Below the pieces are notes generated by a model that worked only from the letters and a program-made list of their open reading frames with translations, searched no databases and was not told where the DNA came from. Source: MADRE2 sp964397015 (GTDB taxonomy: Bacteria > Desulfobacterota > Desulfobacteria > Desulfobacterales > Desulfobacteraceae). Taken from it: a stretch of DNA of 58,586 nucleotides. Numbering within the stretch: the stretch's first letter is position 1; each line of letters starts with the position of its first letter. The stretch is taken from contig CAYNHL010000007.1 in NCBI GenBank assembly GCA_964397015.1, positions 1 through 58,586 of the forward strand, written 5' to 3'. The translations under genes and the position numbers were made by a program. Positions 16,997 to 25,086 of this stretch are shown here, piece after piece.

Positions 16997-17588
16997 AGCC
17001 AGACAGATCTCCTTTCGTTATTCGGCAAAGGAGCCTTGGCTGTTCCGGAAACTTGACCTGGCCATCGCTCCGGGTGAAATTGTTGGCGTTCCAGGTCCGA
17101 GCGGCATGGGAAAATCAACGCTTGCAAAAGTCCTTGCAGGGTTTTTAAAAGCCCATGAAGGCAGAGTTGAAATAGATGGTATTCCTTTAAAAAAGAAAGG
17201 ATTCAATCCGGTTCAACTGATATTCCAGCATCCTGAGCTGGCCGTCAACCCAAGATGGAAAATTAAAGAAATACTGGCCGAGGCGGGACAACTTTCTCCG
17301 GATCTTTTAGCCTGGCTGTCCATTGAGGTCTCGTGGATGGAAAGATATCCCCACGAGCTTTCAGGAGGAGAGCTTCAAAGGGTCTGCCTCGCCCGTGCAC
17401 TGGATCCCAGGTTAAAGTACCTGGTTTGCGACGAGATGACTTCCATGCTGGACGCTCTGACCCAGGCAGTCATCTGGAAGGCTGTCCTCGGAATTGCAAA
17501 AGAAAGAAATTTAGGACTGCTGGTTATCAGTCATGATTCCGCTTTGATATCGAGTCTTTGCCATAGATCTTTGAAATGTTTTTTGTAA
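16989..17588 (+). CDS. ABC importer ATPase 2 (OppF/NikE-like, short)
   Basis: This 199-residue ATPase has Walker A GPSGMGKST (36-44), signature LSGGELQR and H-loop ISHD. It is much shorter than typical OppF (about 300) because it ends right after the H-loop and lacks the oligopeptide C-terminal domain. The Walker B region reads CDEMTSMLD, with Met instead of the usual Pro after the catalytic Glu. The catalytic residues are intact, so it is probably active. It is the last gene of the importer operon, converging on the radical SAM gene with a 37-nt gap. Shortening may be a feature of this subfamily. Confidence 0.88.
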   Translation: MLEARQISFRYSAKEPWLFRKLDLAIAPGEIVGVPGPSGMGKSTLAKVLAGFLKAHEGRVEIDGIPLKKKGFNPVQLIFQHPELAVNPRWKIKEILAEAGQLSPDLLAWLSIEVSWMERYPHELSGGELQRVCLARALDPRLKYLVCDEMTSMLDALTQAVIWKAVLGIAKERNLGLLVISHDSALISSLCHRSLKCFL

Positions 17589-17625
17589 ATCTTACAAAAG
17601 TAATTCAAATCAAGGCGTTACATCG

Positions 17626-18681
17626 TCATAAATGTAAGAGATCTGGGGATGGCTGATCACAACCCAGGCCTTTTTCGATCAGGTCCAGCAGCCCGGATTT
17701 TTCTTCCGGGAAGCTGTATCCTTCGTAACCATGCGAGAGCAGCAGGCCTCCTTCGGGGTGCTGCCAGTGGTTCATTGCGTGGTCAAAGCAGACCTTGCCC
17801 GTAACCTCGAGATCCTGGATCATCGTTCTGAGCTCCTCGAGCTGTTCTTTCGGTGTCAGCGGCGTAATTTCACCGGCCTCGACCTGCCGGTGCATCAAAG
17901 TGCCGGGGATGGGTCTGAAGGGCCTTGATCGTATGTAATGCGGGTTGACAGCATTGAGAACTTTTGCCGTGCCCCTGGCATGCTCCAGTGATTTTTCCTT
18001 TCCTCCCAGGCCGGGCATCCAGTACTCAGATACCTGGAAGCCCGCGGACATGGCTTTTTGACCTGCCTTGACATGACCTTCGGCCGTGACTCCCTTTTTA
18101 ATGAATTCGAGCAGGCCGTCATCCCCTGTTTCCAGGCCCAGGTGAAGCCTGTCAAGGCCTGCTTTGCGGATAGTTTCAAGCTCCTTTACAGGTTTTTGGG
18201 CCAGGGTCCTGGCCCGGGCATAGGTGGTGATTCGTTTGATATGGGGGAAGGTGGTTTTAAGGTGTTTCAACGCTGACACCAGGTCGGGAGTCTTCATGAT
18301 AAGGCTGTTGGCATCCTGGATAAAGGCTGTTTTTCCCCCTGCCATGAGCCAGTTTACAAGCATTATAAACCCCGGATGCCGCTCCAGTTCGGGTGTCTTT
18401 TCAAGCAGGGCCATGATCCCGCTTCGTGTGATGCCGCCAGGCATGGCGCCTGCCGGTTCAGAAAGGGCTGCCATGTCATGGATCAGGGCTGCCATGGCAT
18501 CGATATCCGCCTTGATCTCTTCAACTGTTCTAAGCTGGAATTTTTCTGTTTTGTACATGCCGCAGAAGGTGCAGTGGTTCCACGGGCAGTTCCGGGTGAA
18601 CCGCACCAGAAGAGATGCACTGCCGCCTTCGCTGGGCGGGCGGTAAACGCCGGTCTCGAACCGGTACCTGTCAATGGTCAT
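17626..18681 (-). CDS. Radical SAM protein (CX4CX2C cluster motif)
   Basis: This 351-residue cytosolic radical SAM enzyme has the cluster motif RNCPWNHCTFC: Cys32, Cys37 and Cys40, spaced CX4CX2C rather than CX3CX2C. It has HLGLETGDDGLLEFIKKG in the barrel and a conserved GLGGKEKSLEHA segment. GGAGGCCCG precedes the ATG. It is a likely distant paralogue of the protein at 1.8 kb (shared PPSE, TFC-MY-T-KF and LETGDD elements). It is flanked by the importer operon (convergent) and the dtxR-type gene upstream on the same strand (72-nt gap). Function is unknown. Confidence 0.85.
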   Translation of the reverse strand: MTIDRYRFETGVYRPPSEGGSASLLVRFTRNCPWNHCTFCGMYKTEKFQLRTVEEIKADIDAMAALIHDMAALSEPAGAMPGGITRSGIMALLEKTPELERHPGFIMLVNWLMAGGKTAFIQDANSLIMKTPDLVSALKHLKTTFPHIKRITTYARARTLAQKPVKELETIRKAGLDRLHLGLETGDDGLLEFIKKGVTAEGHVKAGQKAMSAGFQVSEYWMPGLGGKEKSLEHARGTAKVLNAVNPHYIRSRPFRPIPGTLMHRQVEAGEITPLTPKEQLEELRTMIQDLEVTGKVCFDHAMNHWQHPEGGLLLSHGYEGYSFPEEKSGLLDLIEKGLGCDQPSPDLLHL

Positions 18682-18753
18682 CGGGCCTCCATTAAAATTG
18701 ACTGTTCAGAGGCTGTCAGGATAAAGCAGTTGTAATTCAAATGCAATACACCG

Positions 18754-19173
18754 TTATTGTTTCTTCAGATTGGCCGCTGACCTGGGGCAGGAGTCGATTT
18801 TATGGACAAATTCCTGGAATTTTTCAAAAATTTGCCTGTCCATGGCATGTTCGACCTGGCATGCGACCCGGTCTGCGGACAGGTCATCAACACCCAGGAT
18901 TCTATGGAAAAAATCCTTTAAAAAGACATGGCGGTGTTCTATTTCCGTAGCGATTTTTCTTCCTTCAGGAGTCAAGGTGACATATCCGTAGGGCTCATAA
19001 TTGACAAGGTCTATGGCTGCCAGTTTTTTCAGCATTCCTGTCACCGAGCCTCGCTGTATTTTCATTTTATCGGCAATGTCCCTGCACCGGGCCACTTTGT
19101 TTTCGGTCTGGAGCGCAAGAATGGTTTCAAGATAATCTTCAAGGCTCTGTGAAAGGTTGTGGCTATCTGTCAT
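18754..19173 (-). CDS. DtxR-family metal-dependent transcriptional repressor
   Basis: This 139-residue regulator has an N-terminal winged helix (about 8-65; IADKMKIQRGSVTGMLKKL) and an iron-dependent dimerisation domain. Metal-site residues match the family: His80/His82 and the C-x2-EH motif (Cys105, Glu108, His109), as in DtxR ACRWEH. No SH3-like third domain is present, as in MntR/short IdeR forms. GGGGGAG precedes the ATG. It is divergent from feoAB across a region with two palindromes, so it most likely represses ferrous-iron uptake when Fe(II) is plentiful. A Cys in the site favours iron over manganese; this is inference. Confidence 0.9.
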   Translation of the reverse strand: MTDSHNLSQSLEDYLETILALQTENKVARCRDIADKMKIQRGSVTGMLKKLAAIDLVNYEPYGYVTLTPEGRKIATEIEHRHVFLKDFFHRILGVDDLSADRVACQVEHAMDRQIFEKFQEFVHKIDSCPRSAANLKKQ

Positions 19174-19195
19174 TGTTCTCCCCCTTTTCTTTTTT

Positions 19196-19264
19196 AACTC
19201 AACTTTCGGGCTTCAACGATGGTGCCATTTAACGAAAGCTGAGTTTTTAATGTTAACCATTAAA
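19196..19264. promoter_or_regulatory. Inverted repeats in the dtxR-feoA intergenic region
   Basis: There are two signals. AACTCAACTTTCG (19196-19208) and CGAAAGCTGAGTT (19233-19245) are inverted copies with one mismatch, 24 nt apart. TTTAATGTTAACCATTAAA (19246-19264) is a 19-bp palindrome with perfect 7-bp arms, the size of DtxR/MntR operators. Both lie upstream of the feoA promoter and just before the dtxR-type gene on the other strand. They may serve autoregulation or be a transcribed hairpin. Confidence 0.5.
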
Positions 19265-19305
19265 TATGCATTAAGTCAAATAATTATTTTGACCCCATTT
19301 TGTTG

Positions 19306-19334
19306 TTGACACCTTTAAAAGTTAGGTGTATAAA
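19306..19334 (+). promoter_or_regulatory. feoAB promoter with embedded operator
   Basis: TTGACA (19306-19311), a 17-nt spacer and TATAAA (19329-19334) make a near-consensus sigma-70 promoter. ACACCT (19309-19314) and AGGTGT (19324-19329) form inverted arms 9 nt apart that overlap the -35, fill the spacer and reach the -10. AGGT-type half-sites in palindromes are typical of DtxR-family operators. A bound repressor would block polymerase directly. Confidence 0.75.
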
Positions 19335-19392
19335 ACAATTCATTTTAAGCAAAACTAAAGCATTTTATGCTCAAACCAATATGGAGAACAGT

Positions 19393-19626
19393 ATGGAAAC
19401 CATCAACTTAAGGCAGATGAAAGTAGGACAGGAAGGAATAATTCACTGTGTTAGAGCCGGCAGTGAACTGGGGCGCAGAATCAGGGACATGGGACTGATC
19501 CCGGGAAAAAAGATCCGGATCCAGGGCAGGGCACCGCTTTATGATCCGGTCTCGTTGAGAATAATGGGATTTACTTTGACGCTTCGCAACAATGAGGCGG
19601 ACTATATCGACGTGGAGGTATCTTGA
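19393..19626 (+). CDS. feoA: FeoA ferrous iron transport protein A
   Basis: This 77-residue cytosolic SH3-like protein assists FeoB. The FeoA fold is visible: NLRQMKVGQEGIIHCV, then GRRIRDMGLIPGKKIRI and SLRIMGFTLTLRNNEADYIDVE. The start at 19393 follows GGAG by 7 nt; in-frame ATG 19381 has no such site. It overlaps or abuts feoB and is driven by the promoter at 19306-19334. Confidence 0.93.
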   Translation: METINLRQMKVGQEGIIHCVRAGSELGRRIRDMGLIPGKKIRIQGRAPLYDPVSLRIMGFTLTLRNNEADYIDVEVS

Positions 19627-19628
19627 AA

Positions 19629-21839
19629 ATGCCCACAGCCATTGTACTGGCCGGAAATCCAAATTCCGGCAAGACCACGCTTTTCAATCTCTTGACCGGA
19701 GGCCGGCAGCATGTCGGCAATTACCCGGGCGTGACCGTTGAAAAAAAACAGGGGACCTTGACCACCGGTGACAAGAAGTTTGAAATTGTCGACCTTCCCG
19801 GAACTTATTCCCTGACCGCCTATTCTCTGGAAGAGATTGTTGCAAGGGATTTTCTCGTTGATGCAAAACCGTCCGTGGTTGTCAATATCGTTGATGCCGC
19901 CAATCTTGAACGCAACCTTTACTTTACGGTCCAGCTTCTGGAAATGGGCCTTCCGGTCTGTATTGCTTTGAACATGATGGACGTTGCCCGCAAACAGGGG
20001 ATCGATATCGATGCCGGCCTGCTTTCCAGGCTGTTGAAGGTGCCGGTCGTTTCGGTTGTTGCCAGGAACGGGAGCGGAAAACAGGCTCTTGTACAGACCA
20101 TTGCCTCCATGGCGGGAAAACCGCCGGCCGCGGGTCTGAGAATATCCTACGGCCGGGACCTGGATGCCGCAATGGATGAGATGGTTCCGGTCATAGAAGA
20201 AACCGGGTTCCTGGACGGCCGGTATGATCCAAGATGGATCGCCCTTAAATACCTGGAAGAAGATCAACAGATAATTGAAGCAGGGCACAAAGACGATCCT
20301 GTAACTGCCATGAAACTTACCGCAATTGTCGAAGCCGTCAAGACACACATCAACAATACCTTTGACACACACCCGGAAAGTATAATTGCCGATCAACGTT
20401 ACGGGTATGTCAATTCCGTCCTGAAACAAGGGGTCCAGAGGTTTGCCGGGGATGAGAACCGGCTGCAGCTGTCAGACAGGATTGACAGGATTGTCACCAA
20501 CCGTTTCCTTGGGCCTGTCATCATGGTTGCAATGCTCATGGGACTTTACCAGTTCACTTTTTCATTCAGCGAAATACCGGTGGCTTTTGTGGAAAGAATA
20601 TTTGCATGGATATCGGGACTGGTGGACACCGCGCTTGGGGACGGCATGGTGAAATCGTTGCTGATATCCGGGATCATCGACGGGGTCGGCGGGGTACTTG
20701 GATTTGTTCCCCTGATCATGTTCATGTTTTTCGGTATCGCCTTTCTGGAGGATACCGGATACCTGGCCCGGATGGCCTTCATGCTGGACAGGCTATTCAG
20801 GATGTTCGGTCTTCACGGCAGCTCGGTAATGGCTTTTATTGTCTCGGGCGGCATTGCAGGAGGCTGCGCAGTGCCCGGGGTCATGGCAACCAGGACCCTG
20901 AGATCCCCTAAGGAGCGGCTGGCCACCCTGTTGACCGTTCCTTTCATGAACTGCGGGGCCAAGCTGCCGGTATTCGCTCTTCTGGTGGCAGCGTTCTTTA
21001 CCGAAAACCAGGCCCAGGTGATGCTCCTGATCACTTTCATTTCATGGGCAGGTGCCCTGCTCGTGGCACGTCTGCTTCGATCCACCATTATCCGGGGAGA
21101 TTCAACGCCTTTTGTCATGGAATTGCCTCCTTACCGGCTGCCTACACTCAAAGGCCTTTTCATTCATACTTTTGAAAGGATTTTTCAGTATATCAAAAAG
21201 GCCGGGACAGTCATCCTGCTCATTTCCATTGTGCTCTGGGCAATGATGACTTTTCCGGGGCTGGATGAAAACAGGGTCAGGGAATTTGAAAACAGAAAAG
21301 CGCTTGTCACAGCCGGCCTGCCAGCGGATCAGGCTGATGAATTCCAGGCCGGGGCAGCCTCTTTTGTGACTGAAAAAGAAGCGGACAGGATAAAGAAAAG
21401 CCTGCTGCAGATCGAACGTGAGCAGGCAAAGGAAGCGTTGAAAAATTCGATTGCAGGCCGGCTCGGCACTGCCATGGAAACAGTAACACGGTTTGCAGGG
21501 TTTGACTGGCGGACCAATATAGCCCTTATCGGGGGATTTGCGGCAAAAGAGGTGGTGGTGTCGACACTGGGTACAGCCTATTCTCTGGGAGAAGTGGATC
21601 CGGAGGATACCGCATCCCTTTCCGAAAGGCTGAAGTCCTCAGAAGGCTGGGGGCCGCTTGCAGCCTTCAGCCTGATATTGTTCACCATTTTTTATGCCCC
21701 CTGTTTTGTGACCGTTGTCTGTATTTCAAAGGAGACAGGCACCTGGAAGTGGGGGGCCTTTTCAGTAGTTTTCAATACCGTCCTTGCATTGTCGGTTTCC
21801 ATAATTTTCTACCAGGCCGGCAGCATGCTGCTGTCCTGA
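19629..21839 (+). CDS. feoB: FeoB ferrous iron transporter
   Basis: This 736-residue Fe(II) transporter has a cytosolic G domain: G1 GNPNSGKTT (9-17), G3 DLPGTYSL, G4 NMMD. A helical GDI-like linker and a polytopic membrane part with two Gate motifs follow (around VSGGIAGGCAVPGVMATR and IGGFAAKEVVVSTLGTAY). An insert of about 75 residues between helices (ENRVREFENRKAL...) is seen in many anaerobe FeoB proteins. The ATG at 19629 lies 10 nt after GGAGG; TTG at 19623 overlaps the feoA stop and is possible. Confidence 0.95.
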   Translation: MPTAIVLAGNPNSGKTTLFNLLTGGRQHVGNYPGVTVEKKQGTLTTGDKKFEIVDLPGTYSLTAYSLEEIVARDFLVDAKPSVVVNIVDAANLERNLYFTVQLLEMGLPVCIALNMMDVARKQGIDIDAGLLSRLLKVPVVSVVARNGSGKQALVQTIASMAGKPPAAGLRISYGRDLDAAMDEMVPVIEETGFLDGRYDPRWIALKYLEEDQQIIEAGHKDDPVTAMKLTAIVEAVKTHINNTFDTHPESIIADQRYGYVNSVLKQGVQRFAGDENRLQLSDRIDRIVTNRFLGPVIMVAMLMGLYQFTFSFSEIPVAFVERIFAWISGLVDTALGDGMVKSLLISGIIDGVGGVLGFVPLIMFMFFGIAFLEDTGYLARMAFMLDRLFRMFGLHGSSVMAFIVSGGIAGGCAVPGVMATRTLRSPKERLATLLTVPFMNCGAKLPVFALLVAAFFTENQAQVMLLITFISWAGALLVARLLRSTIIRGDSTPFVMELPPYRLPTLKGLFIHTFERIFQYIKKAGTVILLISIVLWAMMTFPGLDENRVREFENRKALVTAGLPADQADEFQAGAASFVTEKEADRIKKSLLQIEREQAKEALKNSIAGRLGTAMETVTRFAGFDWRTNIALIGGFAAKEVVVSTLGTAYSLGEVDPEDTASLSERLKSSEGWGPLAAFSLILFTIFYAPCFVTVVCISKETGTWKWGAFSVVFNTVLALSVSIIFYQAGSMLLS

Positions 21840-21857
21840 AACACAGGGGAGGTTGTA

Positions 21858-22082
21858 ATGATCGATCTTTTTATTGTCATTGTAATGGTTGCAGGCGCGC
21901 TGATACTGATTGTCACCGGCCTTGTCAGAACCCTGCAGGGTAAAGGCAAAAACTGCGGCTGCTGCAATACCGGCCCGGCCTGCCGGTCCTGTCATAAAAC
22001 TTTTTTCTTTCGTGAAACAGCCGCCAGGCCGATCAGTCCAGTTCCGAGCAAAAGCAGGGTAGCAGGTTCGGGCGTGGGCTGA
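21858..22082 (+). CDS. FeoB-associated Cys-rich membrane protein
   Basis: This 74-residue protein has one membrane span (about 2-24) and a Cys cluster CGCC-x5-CRSC at 35-46, the pattern of the small FeoB-associated proteins found after feoB in anaerobes. It starts 18 nt after feoB behind AGGGGAGG. The usual family length is about 50. Here the reading frame continues about 28 residues past the Cys cluster and overlaps the 3' end of the opposing PEP-CTERM gene by 91 nt. The extra tail is low in family features and may be recent stop loss. A role in iron delivery is inferred from position. Confidence 0.75.
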   Translation: MIDLFIVIVMVAGALILIVTGLVRTLQGKGKNCGCCNTGPACRSCHKTFFFRETAARPISPVPSKSRVAGSGVG

Positions 22083-22633
22083 TTGCCGGGGATATAAAGG
22101 TTCTGGACGTTTACCCTAGTGCCGTTGGAATTGGTGTAATCGAGATCTGCGATAAAAATATAACTGTTGTTGATCCATCCGGCATCGACCGCTGTTTCAG
22201 CGGCTATGACATAAGTGTTGTTCTGCACTTTTTCAGAGGTGATGCCGGAATTAGGGTCATCAAAGTACCACAGGGCATTTTGAAAATTGGCCTCGTCGGA
22301 TCTATCCGTGAATCCATGATTCTCTGTATAGTACCGGCTCAACAGCCAGGCGCTTTGATCGCTTGGGTCTATAAGGTTTCCAACCATGTACCACGTATTT
22401 GGGGTAAGCGTTATTGTTTTTTGTGCGCACCAGGAATGAAAGTCTATTTGAGTGTCATCAGTGCTTTGCTGCCAGGCCTGGGTATCGAATTCTCCGGCAT
22501 TGTTTAGAGAGTTGTATTCCGTTACTCTCAGTTGGTCACCGATATCAATATCCCACATGGTATAGGCACCGGCTGTTCCTGCCATGAAAGCAAGAATAAA
22601 GGTTGCAAAGATCGCAGTCAGTATCTTTTTCAT
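21992..22633 (-). CDS. PEP-CTERM sorted exported protein
   Basis: This 213-residue secreted protein has a signal peptide (1-23, ending AGA). A middle region without a domain I recognise has NTWYMVGNLIDPSDQSAWL and many Asn/Trp/Tyr. The C-terminal sorting tail is classic: PTPEPATLLLLGTGLIGLAAV then SRKKK. Proteins like this are cleaved by an exosortase (XrtA/EpsH) and tied to exopolysaccharide; no exosortase gene is in the window. GAGGG lies upstream of the ATG at 22633. A longer in-frame start (22699) adds an unlikely 22 residues. Function is unknown. Confidence 0.85.
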   Translation of the reverse strand: MKKILTAIFATFILAFMAGTAGAYTMWDIDIGDQLRVTEYNSLNNAGEFDTQAWQQSTDDTQIDFHSWCAQKTITLTPNTWYMVGNLIDPSDQSAWLLSRYYTENHGFTDRSDEANFQNALWYFDDPNSGITSEKVQNNTYVIAAETAVDAGWINNSYIFIADLDYTNSNGTRVNVQNLYIPGNQPTPEPATLLLLGTGLIGLAAVSRKKKVL

Positions 22634-22743
22634 TTTATCGCCCTCGTTGTTGATAAGATTATTGTCGTTTGATTCAATTATAACAGGAAACAAGAGCAAT
22701 CTTCATGCCATGGGTGTCAGGCGAGGATGAAATTAAAAATACC

Positions 22744-22780
22744 TTATTATATCAATATATTATGTTTTGATATATAATAA
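22744..22780. other. AT-rich inverted repeat upstream of the PEP-CTERM gene
   Basis: The roughly 300-nt gap between the PEP-CTERM start and tRNA-Ala is very AT-rich. It contains TTATTATATCA (22744-22754) and TGATATATAATAA (22768-22780), inverted copies that differ by a 2-nt insertion. It may be an operator or part of an AT-rich promoter. I see no gene in this gap. Confidence 0.3.
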
Positions 22781-22933
22781 ATTGTCCGGTTAGAGTAGAA
22801 AATTGTGAACTAAATGTAATAAAAATTATGAAATTAGGTAGATTTTTATACAGGTTCACAGAAATAGACCAATCAAGTTTTTAAAAAATGTATTATTTTT
22901 CTTTCAGGCAGCATTGGAATAGAGAAGATAAGG

Positions 22934-23009
22934 TGGTGGAGCTGAGGGGGATCGAACCCCTGACCTTACGGCTGCCAGCCGTACGCTCTCCCAGCTGAGC
23001 TACAGCCCC
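22934..23009 (-). tRNA. tRNA-Ala (anticodon GGC)
   Basis: On the minus strand, from 23009, GGGGCTG pairs with CAGCTCC (one G-U) as the acceptor stem. The D arm AGCTCAGCTGGGAGAGC, the anticodon stem TACGG/CCGTA with loop CTGGCAG (anticodon GGC), and the T arm with GGTTCGATC all fold. The discriminator A and the CCA end (22934-22936) are encoded. A consensus promoter stands upstream. Confidence 0.96.
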
Positions 23010-23024
23010 ACAAAAGACGGTATC

Positions 23025-23053
23025 TAAATAATAGATCCTGGCCCGGGTGTCAA
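23025..23053 (-). promoter_or_regulatory. tRNA-Ala promoter
   Basis: On the minus strand TTGACA (23053-23048), a 17-nt GC-rich spacer and TATTTA (23030-23025) stand 15 nt before the first base of the mature tRNA. Confidence 0.65.
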
Positions 23054-23100
23054 TAGAAAAATTCATTATGGAACATTTTACCGGATCTGTCATTAAAATG

Positions 23101-23130
23101 TTGACACAGGCTTTTATGAAAAGATATTAT
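23101..23130 (+). promoter_or_regulatory. Promoter of the ppiD-M16 peptidase pair
   Basis: TTGACA (23101-23106), an 18-nt spacer and TATTAT (23125-23130) form a strong sigma-70 promoter. It is about 50 nt upstream of the foldase start and back to back with the tRNA promoter. Confidence 0.65.
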
Positions 23131-23182
23131 GCACAGTTTAAATAACTTATTGATTTAATTTTTTGAAGTTAAGGAGAAACTG

Positions 23183-25078
23183 ATGCTGCGAGCCATGCGT
23201 GAAAATTCCGGATCATGGATTATCAAATTTATTCTCGGGCTTATAATCATAGCTTTTGTGGGAATCGGGGTGGGCACTTACGGTTCAAGGGACAGGCAGA
23301 CAGTAGCCACGATTGGTAAGCAATCCGTCACCCTGCAGGAATACCAGGATTCATACCGGCAGATTGTGGAACAGCTGCGCACCAGGTTCGGAGATTACCT
23401 GACCGAAGATACGCTGAAAATGTTCAATGTGGAACAGCAGGCTATTGACCGCATCATTGAAACACATTTAATCGAGGAACAGGCGGACCGGTTCGATTTG
23501 ATCGTTTCCGACGAGGAAATCAGGGACCAGTTGATGTCCATTGACGCGTTCAAGGATAACGGAGTGTTTTCCTTTGACAGGTACCGGCAGATCCTGGGAT
23601 ATCAGCGTACCACCCCCGAGCTGTTTGAGGCCCGCCTCAAGCGGGACCTGCGCAACCAGAAAGTCCAGGAAATGGTGGTGAACGCGGTAACGGTATCCGA
23701 TATGGAGGTCCGGGACTGGTATGTTTATGAAAACACGACAGTGGCGCTTGATTTTATCAAGATAGACCCGGAAACCATGGAGGACGTGGAACCGTCACCC
23801 GAAGAAATCACGGCCTATTATGAAGAAAACCGGGACCGGTATAAAACTGCGCCCAAACGCGTTGCAAGCTATCTTCGTTATTCCCCGGATGATTACAGGA
23901 AAACAGTGACGGTTTCTGAAGAACAGATCAGGGTTTATTATGAGACTCACGAGGAAGAATTCAATACTCCGGCACGGGCGGAGGCCCGCCATATCCTGAT
24001 TAAAACTGATGAAAACGATGATGAGGCCGCCGCAATCGAGGCTGCCAGGGAAAAAGCGCTGGAATTGTATGAAAGAGCTGTTGCAGGAGAAGATTTTGCC
24101 GAGCTGGCACGGAGCCACTCCGAGGGACCCAGCGCCGAAGCAGGTGGATATATCGGCGCCTTTTCCCGTGGTGAAATGGTCGAGCCCTTTGAAGATGTGG
24201 CGTTTGCATTGAAGTCCGGTGAAATCTCCAAACCGGTCAAGACACGTTTCGGCTGGCATGTAATCAAGGTGGAGCAGCAGTTTCCCTCCGAGGTGACGCC
24301 CCTTGAACAGGCCCGTGACAGTATCGAATACCAGATTGTGGACCGCGAGGCATTGAGCATGGCATATGAAGATGCCGGCAAGGCTTTCGATGCCGTCATA
24401 GAAGGTGATGACCTGGAACAGGCAGGACTTGTCACCGGTCAAAAGGTGGTAAAGACCCAGTCGTTTACCCAGGATGGCGCCGGGCTTATCCTGGAAGATT
24501 CCCAGGCATTCGCCAGGGAGGCCTTCAGCCTGTCATCCGGTATAATAAGTGATGTGAAGTCCATAGGCAACTCCTACTACCTGATAAAGGTTACAGATAT
24601 CATATCTCCTGCTGTTCAGCCCCTGGAGGCTGTAAAGGAACAGGTTGTAAAGGATCTGACTGCCAGGATGAAACAGGAAAAAGCCAAAAAGCTTTCCGAA
24701 TCCATTCTCTCCGAGTCAGGCGGTTCACTGACACTGGCCAAAATTGCCGACACCCACGGTCTGGAGCTTGAAAGCACCGGACCGTTTGTGCGTACCGGGC
24801 CGATTGAAGAACTCGGATCTTCACCCGAGCTGTTGAAGGCGGCATTTGAGCTGCAGGCCGAAAAAGAGGTATATCCTTCTGTGTTGTCAACCCAGGATGG
24901 TTTTTATATCATAGCTCTAAAGGAAAAGACGGTTCCGGATCCATCGGTGTCTGATGACGATCTGGATGATGTCCGCAACGAAATACTTACGGCCAAGCAA
25001 AACCAGGTTTTCCGGACATGGCTGGATGAATTGAGAGAGAAAAGCGATATTTCGATCAATCCCAACCTGTTCAATTAA
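23183..25078 (+). CDS. ppiD: PpiD/SurA-type periplasmic peptidyl-prolyl isomerase
   Basis: This 631-residue foldase is anchored in the inner membrane by an N-terminal span (about 13-32). It starts MLRAMRENSGSWIIKFILG, as PpiD proteins do. A SurA-like N-terminal chaperone region follows (about 45-200). A parvulin domain (about 255-365) has ARHILIKT, AELARSHSEGPSAEAGGYIG and FALKSGEISKPVKTRFGWHVIKV. A degenerate second parvulin-like part precedes a charged tail. AAGGAG lies upstream. It helps newly exported proteins fold and is followed after 8 nt by an M16 peptidase gene. Confidence 0.9.
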   Translation: MLRAMRENSGSWIIKFILGLIIIAFVGIGVGTYGSRDRQTVATIGKQSVTLQEYQDSYRQIVEQLRTRFGDYLTEDTLKMFNVEQQAIDRIIETHLIEEQADRFDLIVSDEEIRDQLMSIDAFKDNGVFSFDRYRQILGYQRTTPELFEARLKRDLRNQKVQEMVVNAVTVSDMEVRDWYVYENTTVALDFIKIDPETMEDVEPSPEEITAYYEENRDRYKTAPKRVASYLRYSPDDYRKTVTVSEEQIRVYYETHEEEFNTPARAEARHILIKTDENDDEAAAIEAAREKALELYERAVAGEDFAELARSHSEGPSAEAGGYIGAFSRGEMVEPFEDVAFALKSGEISKPVKTRFGWHVIKVEQQFPSEVTPLEQARDSIEYQIVDREALSMAYEDAGKAFDAVIEGDDLEQAGLVTGQKVVKTQSFTQDGAGLILEDSQAFAREAFSLSSGIISDVKSIGNSYYLIKVTDIISPAVQPLEAVKEQVVKDLTARMKQEKAKKLSESILSESGGSLTLAKIADTHGLELESTGPFVRTGPIEELGSSPELLKAAFELQAEKEVYPSVLSTQDGFYIIALKEKTVPDPSVSDDDLDDVRNEILTAKQNQVFRTWLDELREKSDISINPNLFN

Positions 25079-25086
25079 AGGATTGT

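Noticed and set aside
19602..20429. A 275-codon open frame antisense to the FeoB G domain.
   Set aside because: FeoB motifs fix the coding strand; no signal supports the antisense frame.
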